64,000 nucleotides of DNA from Candidatus Competibacter sp. Lineage in GTDB: Bacteria > Pseudomonadota > Gammaproteobacteria > Competibacterales > Competibacteraceae. The stretch is taken from contig JARSSH010000036.1 of the NCBI GenBank assembly GCA_029624815.1, forward strand, positions 27,109-91,108, in the 5' to 3' direction. Within the stretch, counting starts at the first letter, position 1, and each line of letters opens with the position of its first letter. Below the pieces are notes generated by a model. That model saw only the letters and a list, made by a program, of their open reading frames with translations, had not been told where the DNA came from and ran no database searches. Below are positions 1 to 11,395 of the stretch, in pieces. Made by a program: the position numbers and the translations under genes.

Positions 1-429
1 GATGCCTTCCTGGCCATCGATGATGAACTCCTGCGGCAGGATGTGCAGAATCTTCTGGTCGGCTGGAATCGCCACCACCCGCGCCGCCTCCATCACGCGC
101 TCGACGTCTTCCGGTGTGGCCTCCCGATTCTTGATGCCGGTCACTCCATGCGAATTGAGCCCGCGGATGTGGCTGCCGGAAATACCCGTGTAAACCGAAT
201 GGATCTGGCAACCCGCCATTCGCTCGGCTTCGTCCACCGCATGCTGAATCGACTGCACGGTCGACTCGATATTGACGACGACTCCTTTCTTCAGGCCCCG
301 AGAGGGATGCGTGCCGATGCCAACCACCTCGATGGCCCCGTCCGAATCGACTTCGCCGACGATGACCGCCACTTTCGAGGTGCCAATATCGAGCCCGACG
401 ATCAAGTTCTTGTTTTCTTTCCTGGACAT
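1..429 (-). CDS. ftsA: Cell division protein FtsA (N-terminal part, runs off window)
   Basis: FtsA is the actin-like ATPase that anchors FtsZ filaments to the membrane and recruits later divisome proteins. About 143 N-terminal residues are present, starting MSRKENKNLIVGLDIGT; the GLDIGTSKV stretch is the phosphate-1 loop of the actin/Hsp70 fold, followed by the typical KKGVVVNIE and HILPQEF segments. The rest, including the membrane-targeting C-terminus, lies beyond position 1. It follows ftsQ by 24 bp as the last visible gene of the dcw operon; ftsZ would be expected next outside the window. Confidence 0.95.
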   Translation of the reverse strand, partial: MSRKENKNLIVGLDIGTSKVAVIVGEVDSDGAIEVVGIGTHPSRGLKKGVVVNIESTVQSIQHAVDEAERMAGCQIHSVYTGISGSHIRGLNSHGVTGIKNREATPEDVERVMEAARVVAIPADQKILHILPQEFIIDGQEGI

Positions 430-453
430 GTCCCGGTCCTCTCCCGCGATAAT

Positions 454-1260
454 CTAGCCCGCCGCCGGATCCGGCGACCCGGTCTTCCAACGCACGGCGA
501 AGCCGTTGACATAACGCAAATCCACCGCCGCGATCCGCTCGGCCTGGGCGGCCAGTATGCGCGGATAAATTCGCGCCAAGCGCTGCAACCGCCGTTCGAA
601 TTGCTCACGCCCCAAATACACCTCCAGGCCGGAATCGAAGGTCAGCCACCAGGCCCGCCGCTCGTCCTCCACCAGCTTCACCAGCTTCAGCCCGACTGGG
701 TCGAGCAGGGCGCGCGCCTGCCGGTACGTTCTGATCAGATCCTTTTCATGACCGTCCGGGCCGGCCAGCCGCGGCCATGGACCCGGCTGGCGGACCTCCG
801 CCGGCTGGAATCGGTGGCCATTCACATCCACCATTTCCCGCTCGCCCCAGTACCCGAAGGCAACGCGCTCGCGCAGGGTGATTTCCACCGTATCGGGCCA
901 CCCGCGCCGCACCGCGACTTCCTCGATCCAGGGATTGACCGCCAACTCCCCGTGCAGGGCGTCCAGATCGGCATCGAAAAAGTTCTGGCCCAGATAGCCG
1001 CGCACGATGGGTTGAAAGTCTTCCTCGGCCAAATTGCGCAGCTCGCCCTCGATGCGGACCTGGCGCAGCGGAAACGCGCCGGGTTCACGCAACTTCTCGC
1101 TCGCGAACCGCACCCCAAAGCCCACCGCGGCCAGTGCCAAGGCCACGCCCAACCAGCGCAGCGGCAAGCTCCAAACCACTTTCCACGCCCCCGGGGAAGC
1201 CGGAGGTTCGCGCCTGAGCGCCGTCGCGCCCCGGCGGCGCTGGCGTTGTCCGAACCGCAT
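454..1260 (-). CDS. ftsQ: Cell division protein FtsQ
   Basis: Bitopic inner-membrane divisome protein (268 aa) that links FtsA/FtsZ to FtsL, FtsB and FtsI. The sequence shows a basic cytoplasmic tail (about residues 1-35), one membrane segment near 37-52, then a POTRA domain (PLRQVRIEGELRNL, residues ~64-135) and the beta domain ending in WKTGSP. Length is normal for the family (about 250-280 aa). It sits between ddl (13 bp upstream) and ftsA, the conserved gammaproteobacterial order. Confidence 0.95.
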   Translation of the reverse strand: MRFGQRQRRRGATALRREPPASPGAWKVVWSLPLRWLGVALALAAVGFGVRFASEKLREPGAFPLRQVRIEGELRNLAEEDFQPIVRGYLGQNFFDADLDALHGELAVNPWIEEVAVRRGWPDTVEITLRERVAFGYWGEREMVDVNGHRFQPAEVRQPGPWPRLAGPDGHEKDLIRTYRQARALLDPVGLKLVKLVEDERRAWWLTFDSGLEVYLGREQFERRLQRLARIYPRILAAQAERIAAVDLRYVNGFAVRWKTGSPDPAAG

Positions 1261-1272
1261 TCCCGCCTCCGT

Positions 1273-2250
<978 letters not shown>

Positions 2251-2276
2251 TCAACGCCACCCCCTGAATCCGAACC

Positions 2277-3716
2277 TTAAACCGGCAGACCGTCGCGGCC
2301 CAGTTGCGCCGCCACGGCCCCGATATCGCCGGCTCCCATCAGCAGCAGCAGGTCGCCGTCGCACAACAAGTCGGGCAGCACCGCCGGCAGATCGGCGGCT
2401 TGCTCGACGAAAATCGGATCGACCTTGCCACGCACCCGGATCGCTCGGCTCAGGCCGCGGCCATCGGCCCCGGCGATCGGCTTTTCCCCAGCGGGATACA
2501 CGTCCAGCAGGATCAGCGTATCCACCTCGGACAGCACTTGGGCGAAGTCGTCGAACAGATCGCGTGTGCGGCTGAAGCGATGCGGCTGGAACGCCAGCAC
2601 CAGCCGCCGTTGTGGCCAGGCGCCGCGCACCGCTTCCAGCACCGCCTGGATCTCGCGCGGGTGGTGGCCGTAATCGTCCATCAGCGCCGCGTGCCCCCCG
2701 CTGGGCAAGACCAGCTCGCCATGCTGCTGGAAACGCCGACCGATGCCCTGGAAATTCAGCAACGCGCGACGGATGGCGGTTTCCGCCACCCCCAGTTCGC
2801 GCGCCACCGCGATCGCCGCCAGCGCGTTCAACACGCTGTGTCGACCCGGCAGATTCAGGGTGACCGGCAGCGGCGCGCTCAGGCCGGGCAAGTGCGCCAG
2901 AAAACGGGTGCGCGGTCCTTCCTGAACGATATCGCTGGCGCGGGCGTCGCAATCCTCACCGGTACCGTAGGTCAGCGCCGGCCGACTCAACCGCGGCAGG
3001 ATCGATCGCACCTGCGGATCGTCGGCGCACAACACCGCCAGCCCGTAAAACGGCAGGTGGTGCAGGAACTCGACGAAGCTTTCGCGCAGCCGCTCGAAAT
3101 CGCCGCCGTAGGTGGCCAGGTGATCGGCGTCGATATTGGTCACCACCGCCAGCATCGGCTGCAAGAACAGGAACGAAGCGTCGCTCTCGTCGGCCTCGGC
3201 CACCAGGTAGCGTCCGGCGCCGAGCCGGGCGTTGGCTCCAGCGCTGTTCAGCCGACCGCCGATCACGAAAGTCGGATCCAGCCCGCCCTCGGCCAGCAGG
3301 CTGGCGATCAGGCTGGTGGTGGTGGTCTTGCCGTGCGTTCCGGCCACGGCGATGCCGTAGCGGAAACGCATCAGTTCGGCCAGCATCTCGGCGCGCGGCA
3401 CCACCGGGATGCGCGCCGCCCGCGCCGCCGTCACCTCGGGATTGTCCTCGGCCACCGCGCTGGAAATCACCACCGCGTCGCCGCCGGCGACGTGGTCGGC
3501 GGCATGGCCCTGGTGGATGATCGCGCCCAAGCGTTCCAGTCGCGCGGTGACCGCGCTGGCGCGCAGGTCGGAGCCGGACACGCTGTAACCCAGATTCAGC
3601 AGCACCTCGGCGATACCGCTCATGCCGGCCCCGCCGATGCCGACGAAGTGGATGTGGCGGATTCGGCGCATGTCGCGCCACGCTTCCGGAATGGTCATCA
3701 ACACCGGGTTATCCAT
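2277..3716 (-). CDS. murC: UDP-N-acetylmuramate--L-alanine ligase
   Basis: Cytoplasmic Mur ligase (479 aa) adding L-Ala to UDP-MurNAc. The N-terminal Rossmann motif [12 protein letters not shown], the ATP loop [11 protein letters not shown] and the central EADESDASF, followed by MDDYGHHP, are diagnostic of MurC. I place the start at [13 protein letters not shown] because it lies just after the murG stop (23 bp); the frame stays open further upstream into murG but that part is shadow coding. MTIPEAW and MRRIRHI are other possible starts. Internal dcw operon gene. Confidence 0.97.
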   Translation of the reverse strand: MDNPVLMTIPEAWRDMRRIRHIHFVGIGGAGMSGIAEVLLNLGYSVSGSDLRASAVTARLERLGAIIHQGHAADHVAGGDAVVISSAVAEDNPEVTAARAARIPVVPRAEMLAELMRFRYGIAVAGTHGKTTTTSLIASLLAEGGLDPTFVIGGRLNSAGANARLGAGRYLVAEADESDASFLFLQPMLAVVTNIDADHLATYGGDFERLRESFVEFLHHLPFYGLAVLCADDPQVRSILPRLSRPALTYGTGEDCDARASDIVQEGPRTRFLAHLPGLSAPLPVTLNLPGRHSVLNALAAIAVARELGVAETAIRRALLNFQGIGRRFQQHGELVLPSGGHAALMDDYGHHPREIQAVLEAVRGAWPQRRLVLAFQPHRFSRTRDLFDDFAQVLSEVDTLILLDVYPAGEKPIAGADGRGLSRAIRVRGKVDPIFVEQAADLPAVLPDLLCDGDLLLLMGAGDIGAVAAQLGRDGLPV

Positions 3717-3739
3717 GTCCTCGATTCTCGTTGTATGGG

Positions 3740-4825
3740 TCAGGAGCGCGCCCGCTCCAGACAGGCCCGCGCCACCTGCTCGGCGGCGCCGGTTTTCGCC
3801 AGACGGCGTGCCGCCTCGGCCATGGCCAGCAGGCGTTGGCGGTCGCCGAGCAGATCGCGCAGCAACAGGGCCAGATTTTCGGCGCTCAACTCCGCCTGCT
3901 GGACCACCCGCGCCGCGCCGCCCTGCTCCAGAAACCGGGCATTGGCGGTCTGATGGTCGTCCACCGCGAACGGGAACGGCACCAGCACCGCGCCGACGCC
4001 GGTCGCCGCCAGTTCGGCCACGGTCAGCGCCCCGGCCCGGCACAGCACCAGATCGGCCCAGCCATAGGCTGCCGCCATGTCCCCGATAAATGGCGTTAGC
4101 CGCGCCGTCACTTCAGCCTCCCGGTAGGCCGCCACCGCGGTCTCGTGCAACTGGCCGCCGGCTTGATGCCAGACTTCCGGCCGTTCCCCCTCGTCCAAGC
4201 GCGCCAGCGCCTCCGGCACGCGCCGGTTGAGCGCCAGCGCGCCCTGGCTGCCGCCCAACACCAGCAACCGCGGCGGGCCGGCGCGCTTGGCGAAGCGCTC
4301 GGCCGGCGCGGGCAAGGCGGCGATGGATTCCCGCACCGGGTTGCCGACGCTCACGGCGTGCCGCGCCGGAGGAAACGTGCCTGGAACCGCCTCCAGCACC
4401 TGGCTGGCGAGACGGGCCAGCCAGCGGTTGGTCAAACCGGCCACGGCGTTTTGCTCGTGCACCACCAGCGGGATGCCCAAGACGCGCGCCGCCAGGCCGC
4501 CCGGTCCGCTGGCGAAACCGCCCATGCCCAATACCACCAGTGGCCGCAGCCGCCGCAAGATGGCGCCGGCCTGCCACAAAGCTCGCCCGAGCATGAACGG
4601 CAGCGCCAGCAAGCGACGCACGCCCTTGCCGCGCAAGCCGGCCACGCCGATCCACTCGATCGGAATGCCAGCCTTGGGCACCAGCGTCGCCTCCAGACCG
4701 TGCCGAGTGCCCATCCAGATCACCGATACCCCGCGTTCGCGCAGCCACTCGGCCACGGCCAAGGCCGGAAATACATGCCCACCGGTACCGCCGGCCATGA
4801 TCAGCACCGGCCGCGTTCCATTCAT
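3740..4825 (-). CDS. murG: UDP-GlcNAc:undecaprenyl-PP-MurNAc-pentapeptide GlcNAc transferase
   Basis: Peripheral membrane GT28-type glycosyltransferase (361 aa) that converts lipid I to lipid II. The glycine-rich loops [14 protein letters not shown] near the N-terminus and [13 protein letters not shown], plus the C-terminal [15 protein letters not shown] donor-binding helix, are clear. The start is fixed by a 4-bp ATGA overlap with the ftsW stop, which implies translational coupling. Normal length for MurG. Confidence 0.97.
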   Translation of the reverse strand: MNGTRPVLIMAGGTGGHVFPALAVAEWLRERGVSVIWMGTRHGLEATLVPKAGIPIEWIGVAGLRGKGVRRLLALPFMLGRALWQAGAILRRLRPLVVLGMGGFASGPGGLAARVLGIPLVVHEQNAVAGLTNRWLARLASQVLEAVPGTFPPARHAVSVGNPVRESIAALPAPAERFAKRAGPPRLLVLGGSQGALALNRRVPEALARLDEGERPEVWHQAGGQLHETAVAAYREAEVTARLTPFIGDMAAAYGWADLVLCRAGALTVAELAATGVGAVLVPFPFAVDDHQTANARFLEQGGAARVVQQAELSAENLALLLRDLLGDRQRLLAMAEAARRLAKTGAAEQVARACLERARS

Positions 4826-6027
4826 TCTTCGTGTACCCCCCTGGCCCGGGTTTCGATATCGATCCGCAGCAGCAGCGCCAGGGTCATGCACATCGCCACC
4901 ACGCTGCTGCCGCCGTAGCTCATCAGCGGCAAGGTCAATCCCTTGGTCGGCAATACACCCATATTCACACCCATGTTGAACAGCGCCTGAATGCCGAACC
5001 ACAGACCGATGCCATAGGCCAGATAAGCCGAAAACCGCATGTCCAGCCGCTCGGCCCGCCGCGCAATCGCGAAGGCGCGCCAGACCAGGATCATGAACAG
5101 CGCCAGCACCGTCAGAATGCCGGCCAGTCCCAACTCCTCGGCCAGCACCGCGAACAGGAAATCGGTATGGGCCTCCGGCAGATAGAACAACTTCTGCACG
5201 CTGCCCCCCAGGCCGACGCCGAACAGTTCGCCGCGACCGATGGCGATCAGCGATTGCACCAACTGAAAGCCGCCGCCGAAAGGATCCTCCCAGGGGTTGA
5301 CGAAACTGAACAATCGCTCGCGGCGATAGGGCGAGGACAGAATCAGCACCGCCATGGCCGCGGCCGTGCCGACCAGCAGCGTTCCGAACTGCCAGAGGTT
5401 GACGCCGGCCAGAAACACCATGCCCAGCGCGGTCGCCATCAACACCACCACGCTGCCGAAGTCCGGCTCCAGGAGCAGCAGCACCGCCAGCACCGCCAGC
5501 ACCGCCATCGGTCGCAACAACGCCAACGTCGAGGTCCGGACGTTCGCGGTTTGCAAGTCCGCGCCGTGTCGTTTGAGATAGCCAGCGACATAGATCAGGA
5601 CAAACAGCTTGGCGATCTCCGAAACCTGGATGTTGACGGGGCCGGCGGCGATCCAGCGCATGCTGCCGTTGACCTCCCTGCCGATTCCCGGCACCAACAC
5701 CAACCCCAGCAGGCCAATCGCCGCCAGCAGGAGCAGGGGCCCCGCCCGTCGCCAGCGGGTCAGCGGAACCTGCAAGATCAAACCGGCCGCCAGCAGCCCA
5801 ACCACGACGAACGCACCCTGCCGGATCAGAAAATAGAGCGGCTGACCCATCCTGGAACCGGCCAGCGGTATCGACGCCGAAGTCACCATGAGCAAGCCCA
5901 GCGTCAGCAGCAGCACGGCCGGAACCAATACCCAGGGGTCGGGAAACGGCCGGGCCGTCCGGCTCTCGCCGGCGCGCGACTGCCTGCTCCTCTCCCCGAT
6001 CCTGCCATCAGTGGTGGCGCTTAGCAT
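4822..6027 (-). CDS. ftsW: Lipid II glycan polymerase FtsW
   Basis: SEDS-family integral membrane glycosyltransferase (401 aa) that polymerises septal glycan with FtsI. About ten hydrophobic segments are visible; family signatures include INGSMRW-like NGSMRWIAAG, SEIAKLFVLIYVAGYL, a central LLEPDFGS and the C-terminal GVLPTKGLTLPLMSYGGSS. It overlaps murD by 7 bp and murG by 4 bp. The cytoplasmic N-terminus (about 30 residues) is rich in Arg and Ser. Confidence 0.96.
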   Translation of the reverse strand: MLSATTDGRIGERSRQSRAGESRTARPFPDPWVLVPAVLLLTLGLLMVTSASIPLAGSRMGQPLYFLIRQGAFVVVGLLAAGLILQVPLTRWRRAGPLLLLAAIGLLGLVLVPGIGREVNGSMRWIAAGPVNIQVSEIAKLFVLIYVAGYLKRHGADLQTANVRTSTLALLRPMAVLAVLAVLLLLEPDFGSVVVLMATALGMVFLAGVNLWQFGTLLVGTAAAMAVLILSSPYRRERLFSFVNPWEDPFGGGFQLVQSLIAIGRGELFGVGLGGSVQKLFYLPEAHTDFLFAVLAEELGLAGILTVLALFMILVWRAFAIARRAERLDMRFSAYLAYGIGLWFGIQALFNMGVNMGVLPTKGLTLPLMSYGGSSVVAMCMTLALLLRIDIETRARGVHEE

Positions 6028-7376
6028 TCGGTCAAGCTCCGTACCGCCGCCGCGAAAACCGCGCCGCGTTCTTCGTAGCCGCTGAACATGTCGAAGCTGG
6101 CGCAGGCCGGCGATAACAAAACGCTATCGCCCGGCTGGGCCAGTTGCGCCGCCCTCGCCACGGCCTGATCCATATCGCGCGCCGGATGGACCGGCACGCT
6201 GCCGCCCAGCGCGGCGGCGATCAGCGGCGCGTCGCGGCCGATCAGCACCACGGCCCGCGCCTTGCCGGCCAACGCCGCGCGCAGCGGCGCGAAATCCTGT
6301 CCCTTGCCGTCGCCGCCGGCGATCAGCACCATCGAACCCCGCAGGCCGCGCACCGCCGCCACCGTCGCGCCGACGTTGGTGCCCTTGGAATCGTCGAACC
6401 AGCGCACCCCGGCCCGTTCCAGCACCAGCGTGGTGCGATGCGCCAATCCGGCGAACTCTCGCAACGCCGCCCGCATCGCTTCGCGCCGCAGGCCGAGCGA
6501 ATGGCCCATGGCCAGCGCCGCCAGCGCGTTGGCCAGATTGTGATCGCCGCTAATTTTCAACTCCGATGCCGCGATCCAGCGCTCCTGGCCCCGCGCCAAC
6601 CAGGTTTCGCCGCCGTCCCGCCGCAGGCCGAACCCACTCTCGTCCGGTTCGTCCAAGGTAAACCGCAGCACGTTCCGCCCCGGCTCGGCCATCGCCATGA
6701 CCGCCGGATCGTCGGCATTCAGCACCATGACGCCGTCGCCATGAAAAACGCGCCGCTTGGCGGCGATGTAATCGTCCAGGGTTCGGTAGCGATCCATGTG
6801 ATCGGGGCTGATGTTCAGCACCGTCGCCACCCGGGCATTGAGGTTATATGTGGTTTCCAGTTGAAAACTGGACAGCTCCAGCACGTACAGCTCGGGAGTG
6901 TTTCCCGGTCCCGCTTCGTCCCGCAGCCACAGATCCAGCGCCGGCGTGCCCAGATTGCCGCCCACCGCCGCTCGCATTCCGGCGCGTTCGGCCATCAGTC
7001 CCAGCAAGGTCGTGACCGTGCTCTTGCCGTTGGAACCGGTGATGGCCGCCACCGGCGCCCGCGTCAACCGCGCCAACAGTTCGATGTCGCCCCAGACCGG
7101 TACGCCCCGCGCCGCGGCGGCGGCGATGGCCGGGGTCGCGATCGCCACTCCGGGACTGACCAGCAGTCGGGCCGCGCCGGCGAACGCCGCCGGCTCGAAA
7201 CCGCCCAGTTGGCAAGGCACATCGGGAAACTCCTCGCGCAAGGCCGGCAACCCCGGCGGATCGACGCGGCTGTCGATCGCGGCAACCGTCGCGCCCAGCA
7301 CTTTCAGCGCCCGCACGGCGGACAGACCGCTTTTTCCCAACCCGACCACCAGCGTGGTTCCCGCCAATCGCGGCAT
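6021..7376 (-). CDS. murD: UDP-N-acetylmuramoyl-L-alanine--D-glutamate ligase
   Basis: Mur ligase (451 aa) adding D-Glu to UDP-MurNAc-L-Ala. Motifs in order: N-terminal TLVVGLGKSGLSAVRAL, ATP loop ITGSNGKSTVTTL, ELSSFQLETT, NISPDHMDRY, the HRTTLV and FDDSKGTNVGAT segments typical of MurD, and the C-terminal LLSPACASFDMFSGYEERG. Length is as expected. Located between mraY (15 bp upstream) and ftsW (7 bp overlap). Confidence 0.97.
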   Translation of the reverse strand: MPRLAGTTLVVGLGKSGLSAVRALKVLGATVAAIDSRVDPPGLPALREEFPDVPCQLGGFEPAAFAGAARLLVSPGVAIATPAIAAAAARGVPVWGDIELLARLTRAPVAAITGSNGKSTVTTLLGLMAERAGMRAAVGGNLGTPALDLWLRDEAGPGNTPELYVLELSSFQLETTYNLNARVATVLNISPDHMDRYRTLDDYIAAKRRVFHGDGVMVLNADDPAVMAMAEPGRNVLRFTLDEPDESGFGLRRDGGETWLARGQERWIAASELKISGDHNLANALAALAMGHSLGLRREAMRAALREFAGLAHRTTLVLERAGVRWFDDSKGTNVGATVAAVRGLRGSMVLIAGGDGKGQDFAPLRAALAGKARAVVLIGRDAPLIAAALGGSVPVHPARDMDQAVARAAQLAQPGDSVLLSPACASFDMFSGYEERGAVFAAAVRSLTEC

Positions 7377-7391
7377 CCGCGTCTTTCTCCC

Positions 7392-8477
7392 TTAACGGAT
7401 TTTCAGAGTCGCCAGACCGATCAGCACCAAGATGATGGTGATGATCCAGAAACGAACGATCACCCGAGGCTCGGGCCAGCCCTTGAGTTCGAAATGATGA
7501 TGCAGCGGCGCCATACGAAAGATCCGCCGTCCAGTCAGCTTGAACGAAGTCACCTGCAGGATCACCGACACCGTCTCCATGACGAACACCCCACCCATCA
7601 CGAACAGCACCAGTTCCTGGCGCACCGCCACGGCGATGGCGCCCAGCGCCGCGCCCAGGGCCAGCGCGCCGACATCGCCCATGAACACCTGGGCCGGGTA
7701 GGCATTGAACCAGAGAAAGCCGAGGCCGGCCCCGACCATCGCGCCGCAGAACACCGTGATCTCCCCCACGCCCGGCACATGCGGAATGCCAAGATAATCG
7801 GCGAAGATCCGGTTACCCGAGGCATAACAGAACACCGCCAGGGCGCCGGCCACCATGGCGGTCGGCACGATCGCCAACCCGTCCAGGCCATCGGTCAGAT
7901 TGACGGCGTTGCTGGTGCCGACGATGACGAAGTAGGCCACCGGTACGAACAGCCAACCCAGGTGCAGGGCCACGTTTTTGAAAAACGGCACGATGAGCTG
8001 GGTCTCCACCGCGGATTGGGCGGTGAAATACAACAGCAGCGCCGCCGTCAGTCCGGCGCAGGATTGCCAAAAATACTTGGTCCGCGCCGATAGACCCCTG
8101 GAGTTGCGCAAGATCAACTTCTTGTAGTCATCCATCCAGCCAATGGCTCCGAAAGCCAGCGTCGTCAGCAGCACGATCCAGACGTAGCGATTGCGCGGGT
8201 CGGCCCACAGCAGGGTCGCGACGGCGATGGCGACCAGAATCAGCGCCCCGCCCATGGTCGGGGTGCCCGCCTTGGAAAAATGGCTCTTGGGGCCATCCTC
8301 GCGGATCTGCTGACCGATCTGATAGCGGCTCAAGCGGCGGATCATGGCCGGTCCGACGATCAGGGAAATGAGCAGCGCCGTGAGCACGCCCAGAATCCCC
8401 CGCAGCGTCAGATACTGAAAGACATTGAAACCCGTATAGAAATATTCGGTCAGCCATTCGGCCAGCAAAACCAGCAT
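7392..8477 (-). CDS. mraY: Phospho-N-acetylmuramoyl-pentapeptide transferase
   Basis: Integral membrane enzyme (361 aa) that transfers phospho-MurNAc-pentapeptide to undecaprenyl phosphate, giving lipid I. Key family segments are [16 protein letters not shown], the Asp-containing [20 protein letters not shown] with the catalytic Asp, and the C-terminal [15 protein letters not shown]. The start [13 protein letters not shown] overlaps the murF stop by one base (TGATG), which sets it against longer possibilities. Confidence 0.97.
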   Translation of the reverse strand: MLVLLAEWLTEYFYTGFNVFQYLTLRGILGVLTALLISLIVGPAMIRRLSRYQIGQQIREDGPKSHFSKAGTPTMGGALILVAIAVATLLWADPRNRYVWIVLLTTLAFGAIGWMDDYKKLILRNSRGLSARTKYFWQSCAGLTAALLLYFTAQSAVETQLIVPFFKNVALHLGWLFVPVAYFVIVGTSNAVNLTDGLDGLAIVPTAMVAGALAVFCYASGNRIFADYLGIPHVPGVGEITVFCGAMVGAGLGFLWFNAYPAQVFMGDVGALALGAALGAIAVAVRQELVLFVMGGVFVMETVSVILQVTSFKLTGRRIFRMAPLHHHFELKGWPEPRVIVRFWIITIILVLIGLATLKIR

Positions 8478-9868
8478 CAGCCCTGCCCCTCCGGGTTCGC
8501 GTTTGCTTCCTCGGGCTCGACCAGAGCCGCCACCACCCGCTCCATCCGCATGCCGCGCGAGCCCTTGATCAGCACCACCGGCGGCTCGATGCCGCGTTCG
8601 AGATTCCGGCTCAGTTCCGCAATCAACGATTCCACGTCGGCGAAATGCCGGCCGCCCTCCCCAAACGCCGCCGCCGCCGCCCGGCTGTGTTCGCCCAGGG
8701 CATAGAGCCGTTCGAATCCAGCGTTTCCGGCTTCGCGGCCGGATTGGGCGTGGAACTCGTCCGCCACCGGCCCCAGTTCGCGCATGTCGCCCAGCACCAG
8801 CCACTTGCGCTCCGACCCCGCGCCAACCGTGTGCAAGGCCGCCGCCAGCGAAGCGGGATTGGCGTTGTAGGCATCGTGAATCACCGTGCCGCCGTGCCGG
8901 CCGCGCAGCCGCTGCAAGCGACCGCCGACATCGCGCAGGGATTCCAAGCCCCGGCGGATATCGTCCGGCGTCGCGCCCGCCGCCAACGCGCCCGCCGCCG
9001 CCGCCAGCGCGTTGCGGATGTTGTGCCGGCCGGGCAGCGGCAGGCGAACCTCCACTTCTCCGACCGGGGCGATCAAACAAAAACGATTGATGGCGGCGTC
9101 CAGCATTCGGGCGCTCACCGCCGCCGGCCGGTCCAGCCCGAAATCGATCGTTCGCCGGCCCGGATTCAGCCCGGCCCAATAATCAGCGTAGGGGTCGTCG
9201 CGATTGACGATCGCCACGCCGTCCGGACTCAATCCCTGGAAGATTTCGCCCTTGGCGCGCGCCACCCCGGCCACGTCGCCGAACCCTTCCAGATGGCAGG
9301 GACCGGCATTGTTGACGATCGCCACGTCCGGTCGCGCCAGTCCGGTCAGATAGGCGATCTCGCCGTGGTGGTTGGCGCCCATCTCGATCACCGCATGGAC
9401 ATGATCCGCGTTCAAGCGCAGCAGCGTCAGCGGCACGCCGATATCGTTGTTGAGGTTGCCCTCGGTGGCCAGGGTCGGCCCGCGCTGGCGCAGGATGGCG
9501 GCCAGCATTTCCTTCAGCGTGGTCTTGCCGTTGCTGCCGGTCAGGGCGATCAGGGAACCCGCAAAACGGGCCCGCCAGGCCGCCGCCAACCGACCCAGCG
9601 CCAACCGGGTATCGGTCACCCGCAATTGCGGCAGCGGATCGGCCACCCAGCGGCTGACCAGGGCCGCGCGGGCGCCCTGCCGGCCCGCGGCGGGAACGAA
9701 CTCATGACCGTCGAAGTTCGGCCCGCTCAAGGCCACGAACAACGCATCCGCCGGCAGGCGGCGGCTGTCAGTGCCGACCGCCGTAAAAACCACATCGCCA
9801 CCGGACACTTCGGCCTCCAGCAAGCGGGCGGCTTCGCGCAGGCTCAAGGGCGAACGGAGATCGTTCAT
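8477..9868 (-). CDS. murF: UDP-N-acetylmuramoyl-tripeptide--D-alanyl-D-alanine ligase
   Basis: Mur ligase (463 aa) joining the D-Ala-D-Ala made by Ddl to the tripeptide precursor. It shows the MurF N-terminal domain (ISL-type [18 protein letters not shown]), ATP loop [27 protein letters not shown], and [13 protein letters not shown]. The C-terminal segment [15 protein letters not shown] is characteristic. The murE stop and murF start are directly adjacent (TAG-ATG), one base overlaps mraY. Confidence 0.97.
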   Translation of the reverse strand: MNDLRSPLSLREAARLLEAEVSGGDVVFTAVGTDSRRLPADALFVALSGPNFDGHEFVPAAGRQGARAALVSRWVADPLPQLRVTDTRLALGRLAAAWRARFAGSLIALTGSNGKTTLKEMLAAILRQRGPTLATEGNLNNDIGVPLTLLRLNADHVHAVIEMGANHHGEIAYLTGLARPDVAIVNNAGPCHLEGFGDVAGVARAKGEIFQGLSPDGVAIVNRDDPYADYWAGLNPGRRTIDFGLDRPAAVSARMLDAAINRFCLIAPVGEVEVRLPLPGRHNIRNALAAAAGALAAGATPDDIRRGLESLRDVGGRLQRLRGRHGGTVIHDAYNANPASLAAALHTVGAGSERKWLVLGDMRELGPVADEFHAQSGREAGNAGFERLYALGEHSRAAAAAFGEGGRHFADVESLIAELSRNLERGIEPPVVLIKGSRGMRMERVVAALVEPEEANANPEGQG

Positions 9869-11395
9869 CTATGCGGTTTCCGCCTGAAAGTCGGGAGAGA
9901 GGGACAGGCACTCGCGCGCCGCGTCGCGGTCGCTGAAGGGTCGTTTTTCGGCGCCGACGATCTGGACATCCTCATGGCCCTTGCCGGCGATCAGCACGAT
10001 GTCGCCGGGCGCGGCTTGGGCCAGGGTTTCGGCGATGGCGGTCCGCCGGTCGTGGATCACGGGCGCGGCCTCGGGGCGGCGCATCCCGGCCCGAATGTCG
10101 CGCACGATGCGTTGCGGATCCTCGCCGCGCGGATTATCGTCGGTGATTGTCACCCGGTCGGCCCAACGCTCGGCCACCGCGCCCATCAGCGGTCGCTTGC
10201 CGGCGTCGCGGTCGCCGCCGCAGCCGAACACGCACCACAAGCGCCCGCCGCCGTGCTCGCGCAAGGCGCGCAGCGCCTGCTCCAGGGCATGGGGGGTATG
10301 GGCGTAGTCGATCACCGCCAGCGGCCGGTTCGGCCCGGTCAATCGTTCCATGCGTCCCGGCACCGTCGCGGTCCGCGCCAGCCGCTCCAGCACCTCGGCC
10401 AAGGGCAGGTCCAGGGCCAGCAGCACCGCCAGGGCCAACAGCAGGTTGCTGGCGTTGAAGCGGCCCAGCACGCCGGCTCGCAGTTCGCCGTCGCCCCAGG
10501 ATGAGCGGATTCGCAGCCGCAGGCCGGCCGGAGTCAGCTCCAGTTCATCCCCCCAGACGAAGCGATCCGGACACGGACGCGCGCCCAGACCGTAGACAAT
10601 CACTTCCGTCCGGCCGCGCGACTCGGCGGCGATGGCGCGGCCGAAGGCGTCGTCCAGATTCAGCACCGCCCGGCCGGGTCGATGCTCGCAAAACAGCCGG
10701 CGCTTGGCCGCCGCGTAGGCTTCCGGCGTGCCGTGGTAATCCAGATGATCGCGGGTCAGATGGGTGAGCGCCGCCACCGCGAACTCGACTCCGTTCACCC
10801 GCCCCTGATCCAGGGCGTGCGAGGACACCTCCATCGCGGCGTGACGCCGGCCGGCGGTCACCAGTCGCGCCAGCCAGCCCTGCACGGCCAAGGGGTCCGG
10901 CGTGGTATGCGGCGACGGTTCGGTCCGGCCGTATTCGCCGACGCCCAAGGTGCCGAGAATGCCGCACGGTCCGTGCCCGGCGTCGCTGAGCGCCTGGGCG
11001 ATGAAATGGACGCAGGAGGTCTTGCCGTCGGTACCGGTGACGCCGATCACCCGCAGTCGCCTGGACGGCGCGCCGTGAAAACGGCTGGCGATCGGCCCCA
11101 TGCGCTGACGCAATTCCGGCACCGCCAGCAAGGGTAGCGTTACCTCGCCGGCGACCGTCGGCGGGCCTTCGTAGGGCGGCTCCCAGACCGCCGCCAGCGC
11201 CCCCGCCGCCCGCACCGACTCGCCGAACTCCAGGCCATGCCGCTGCTCGCCGCGCAGCGCGAAAAACAGATCGCCCGGCCGAACCGCGCGGCTGTCGCTC
11301 GCCAGCCCGGCGATCGGGCGGTCGGCCAGACCAGCCGGCACTTCTGTGAAATCCCTCAATAGCGAGCCCAGGGTAAGTGGCGATGCCTGATTCAT
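9869..11395 (-). CDS. murE: UDP-MurNAc-L-Ala-D-Glu--2,6-diaminopimelate ligase
   Basis: Mur ligase (508 aa) adding the third stem residue. The ATP loop reads GVTGTDGKTSCVHF (Asp in place of the usual Asn). The TDDNPRGEDP segment contains the DNPR motif that marks meso-diaminopimelate specificity, so this organism should have ordinary DAP-type Gram-negative peptidoglycan. The C-terminal IAGKGHEDVQ is also typical. It overlaps the ftsI stop by 4 bp (ATGA). Confidence 0.97.
   Translation of the reverse strand: MNQASPLTLGSLLRDFTEVPAGLADRPIAGLASDSRAVRPGDLFFALRGEQRHGLEFGESVRAAGALAAVWEPPYEGPPTVAGEVTLPLLAVPELRQRMGPIASRFHGAPSRRLRVIGVTGTDGKTSCVHFIAQALSDAGHGPCGILGTLGVGEYGRTEPSPHTTPDPLAVQGWLARLVTAGRRHAAMEVSSHALDQGRVNGVEFAVAALTHLTRDHLDYHGTPEAYAAAKRRLFCEHRPGRAVLNLDDAFGRAIAAESRGRTEVIVYGLGARPCPDRFVWGDELELTPAGLRLRIRSSWGDGELRAGVLGRFNASNLLLALAVLLALDLPLAEVLERLARTATVPGRMERLTGPNRPLAVIDYAHTPHALEQALRALREHGGGRLWCVFGCGGDRDAGKRPLMGAVAERWADRVTITDDNPRGEDPQRIVRDIRAGMRRPEAAPVIHDRRTAIAETLAQAAPGDIVLIAGKGHEDVQIVGAEKRPFSDRDAARECLSLSPDFQAETA

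Noticed and set aside
3716..4043. N-terminal extension of MurC suggested by the open frame
   Set aside because: The extra ~110 residues are Arg/Gly-rich shadow of murG; MurC begins just after the murG stop.
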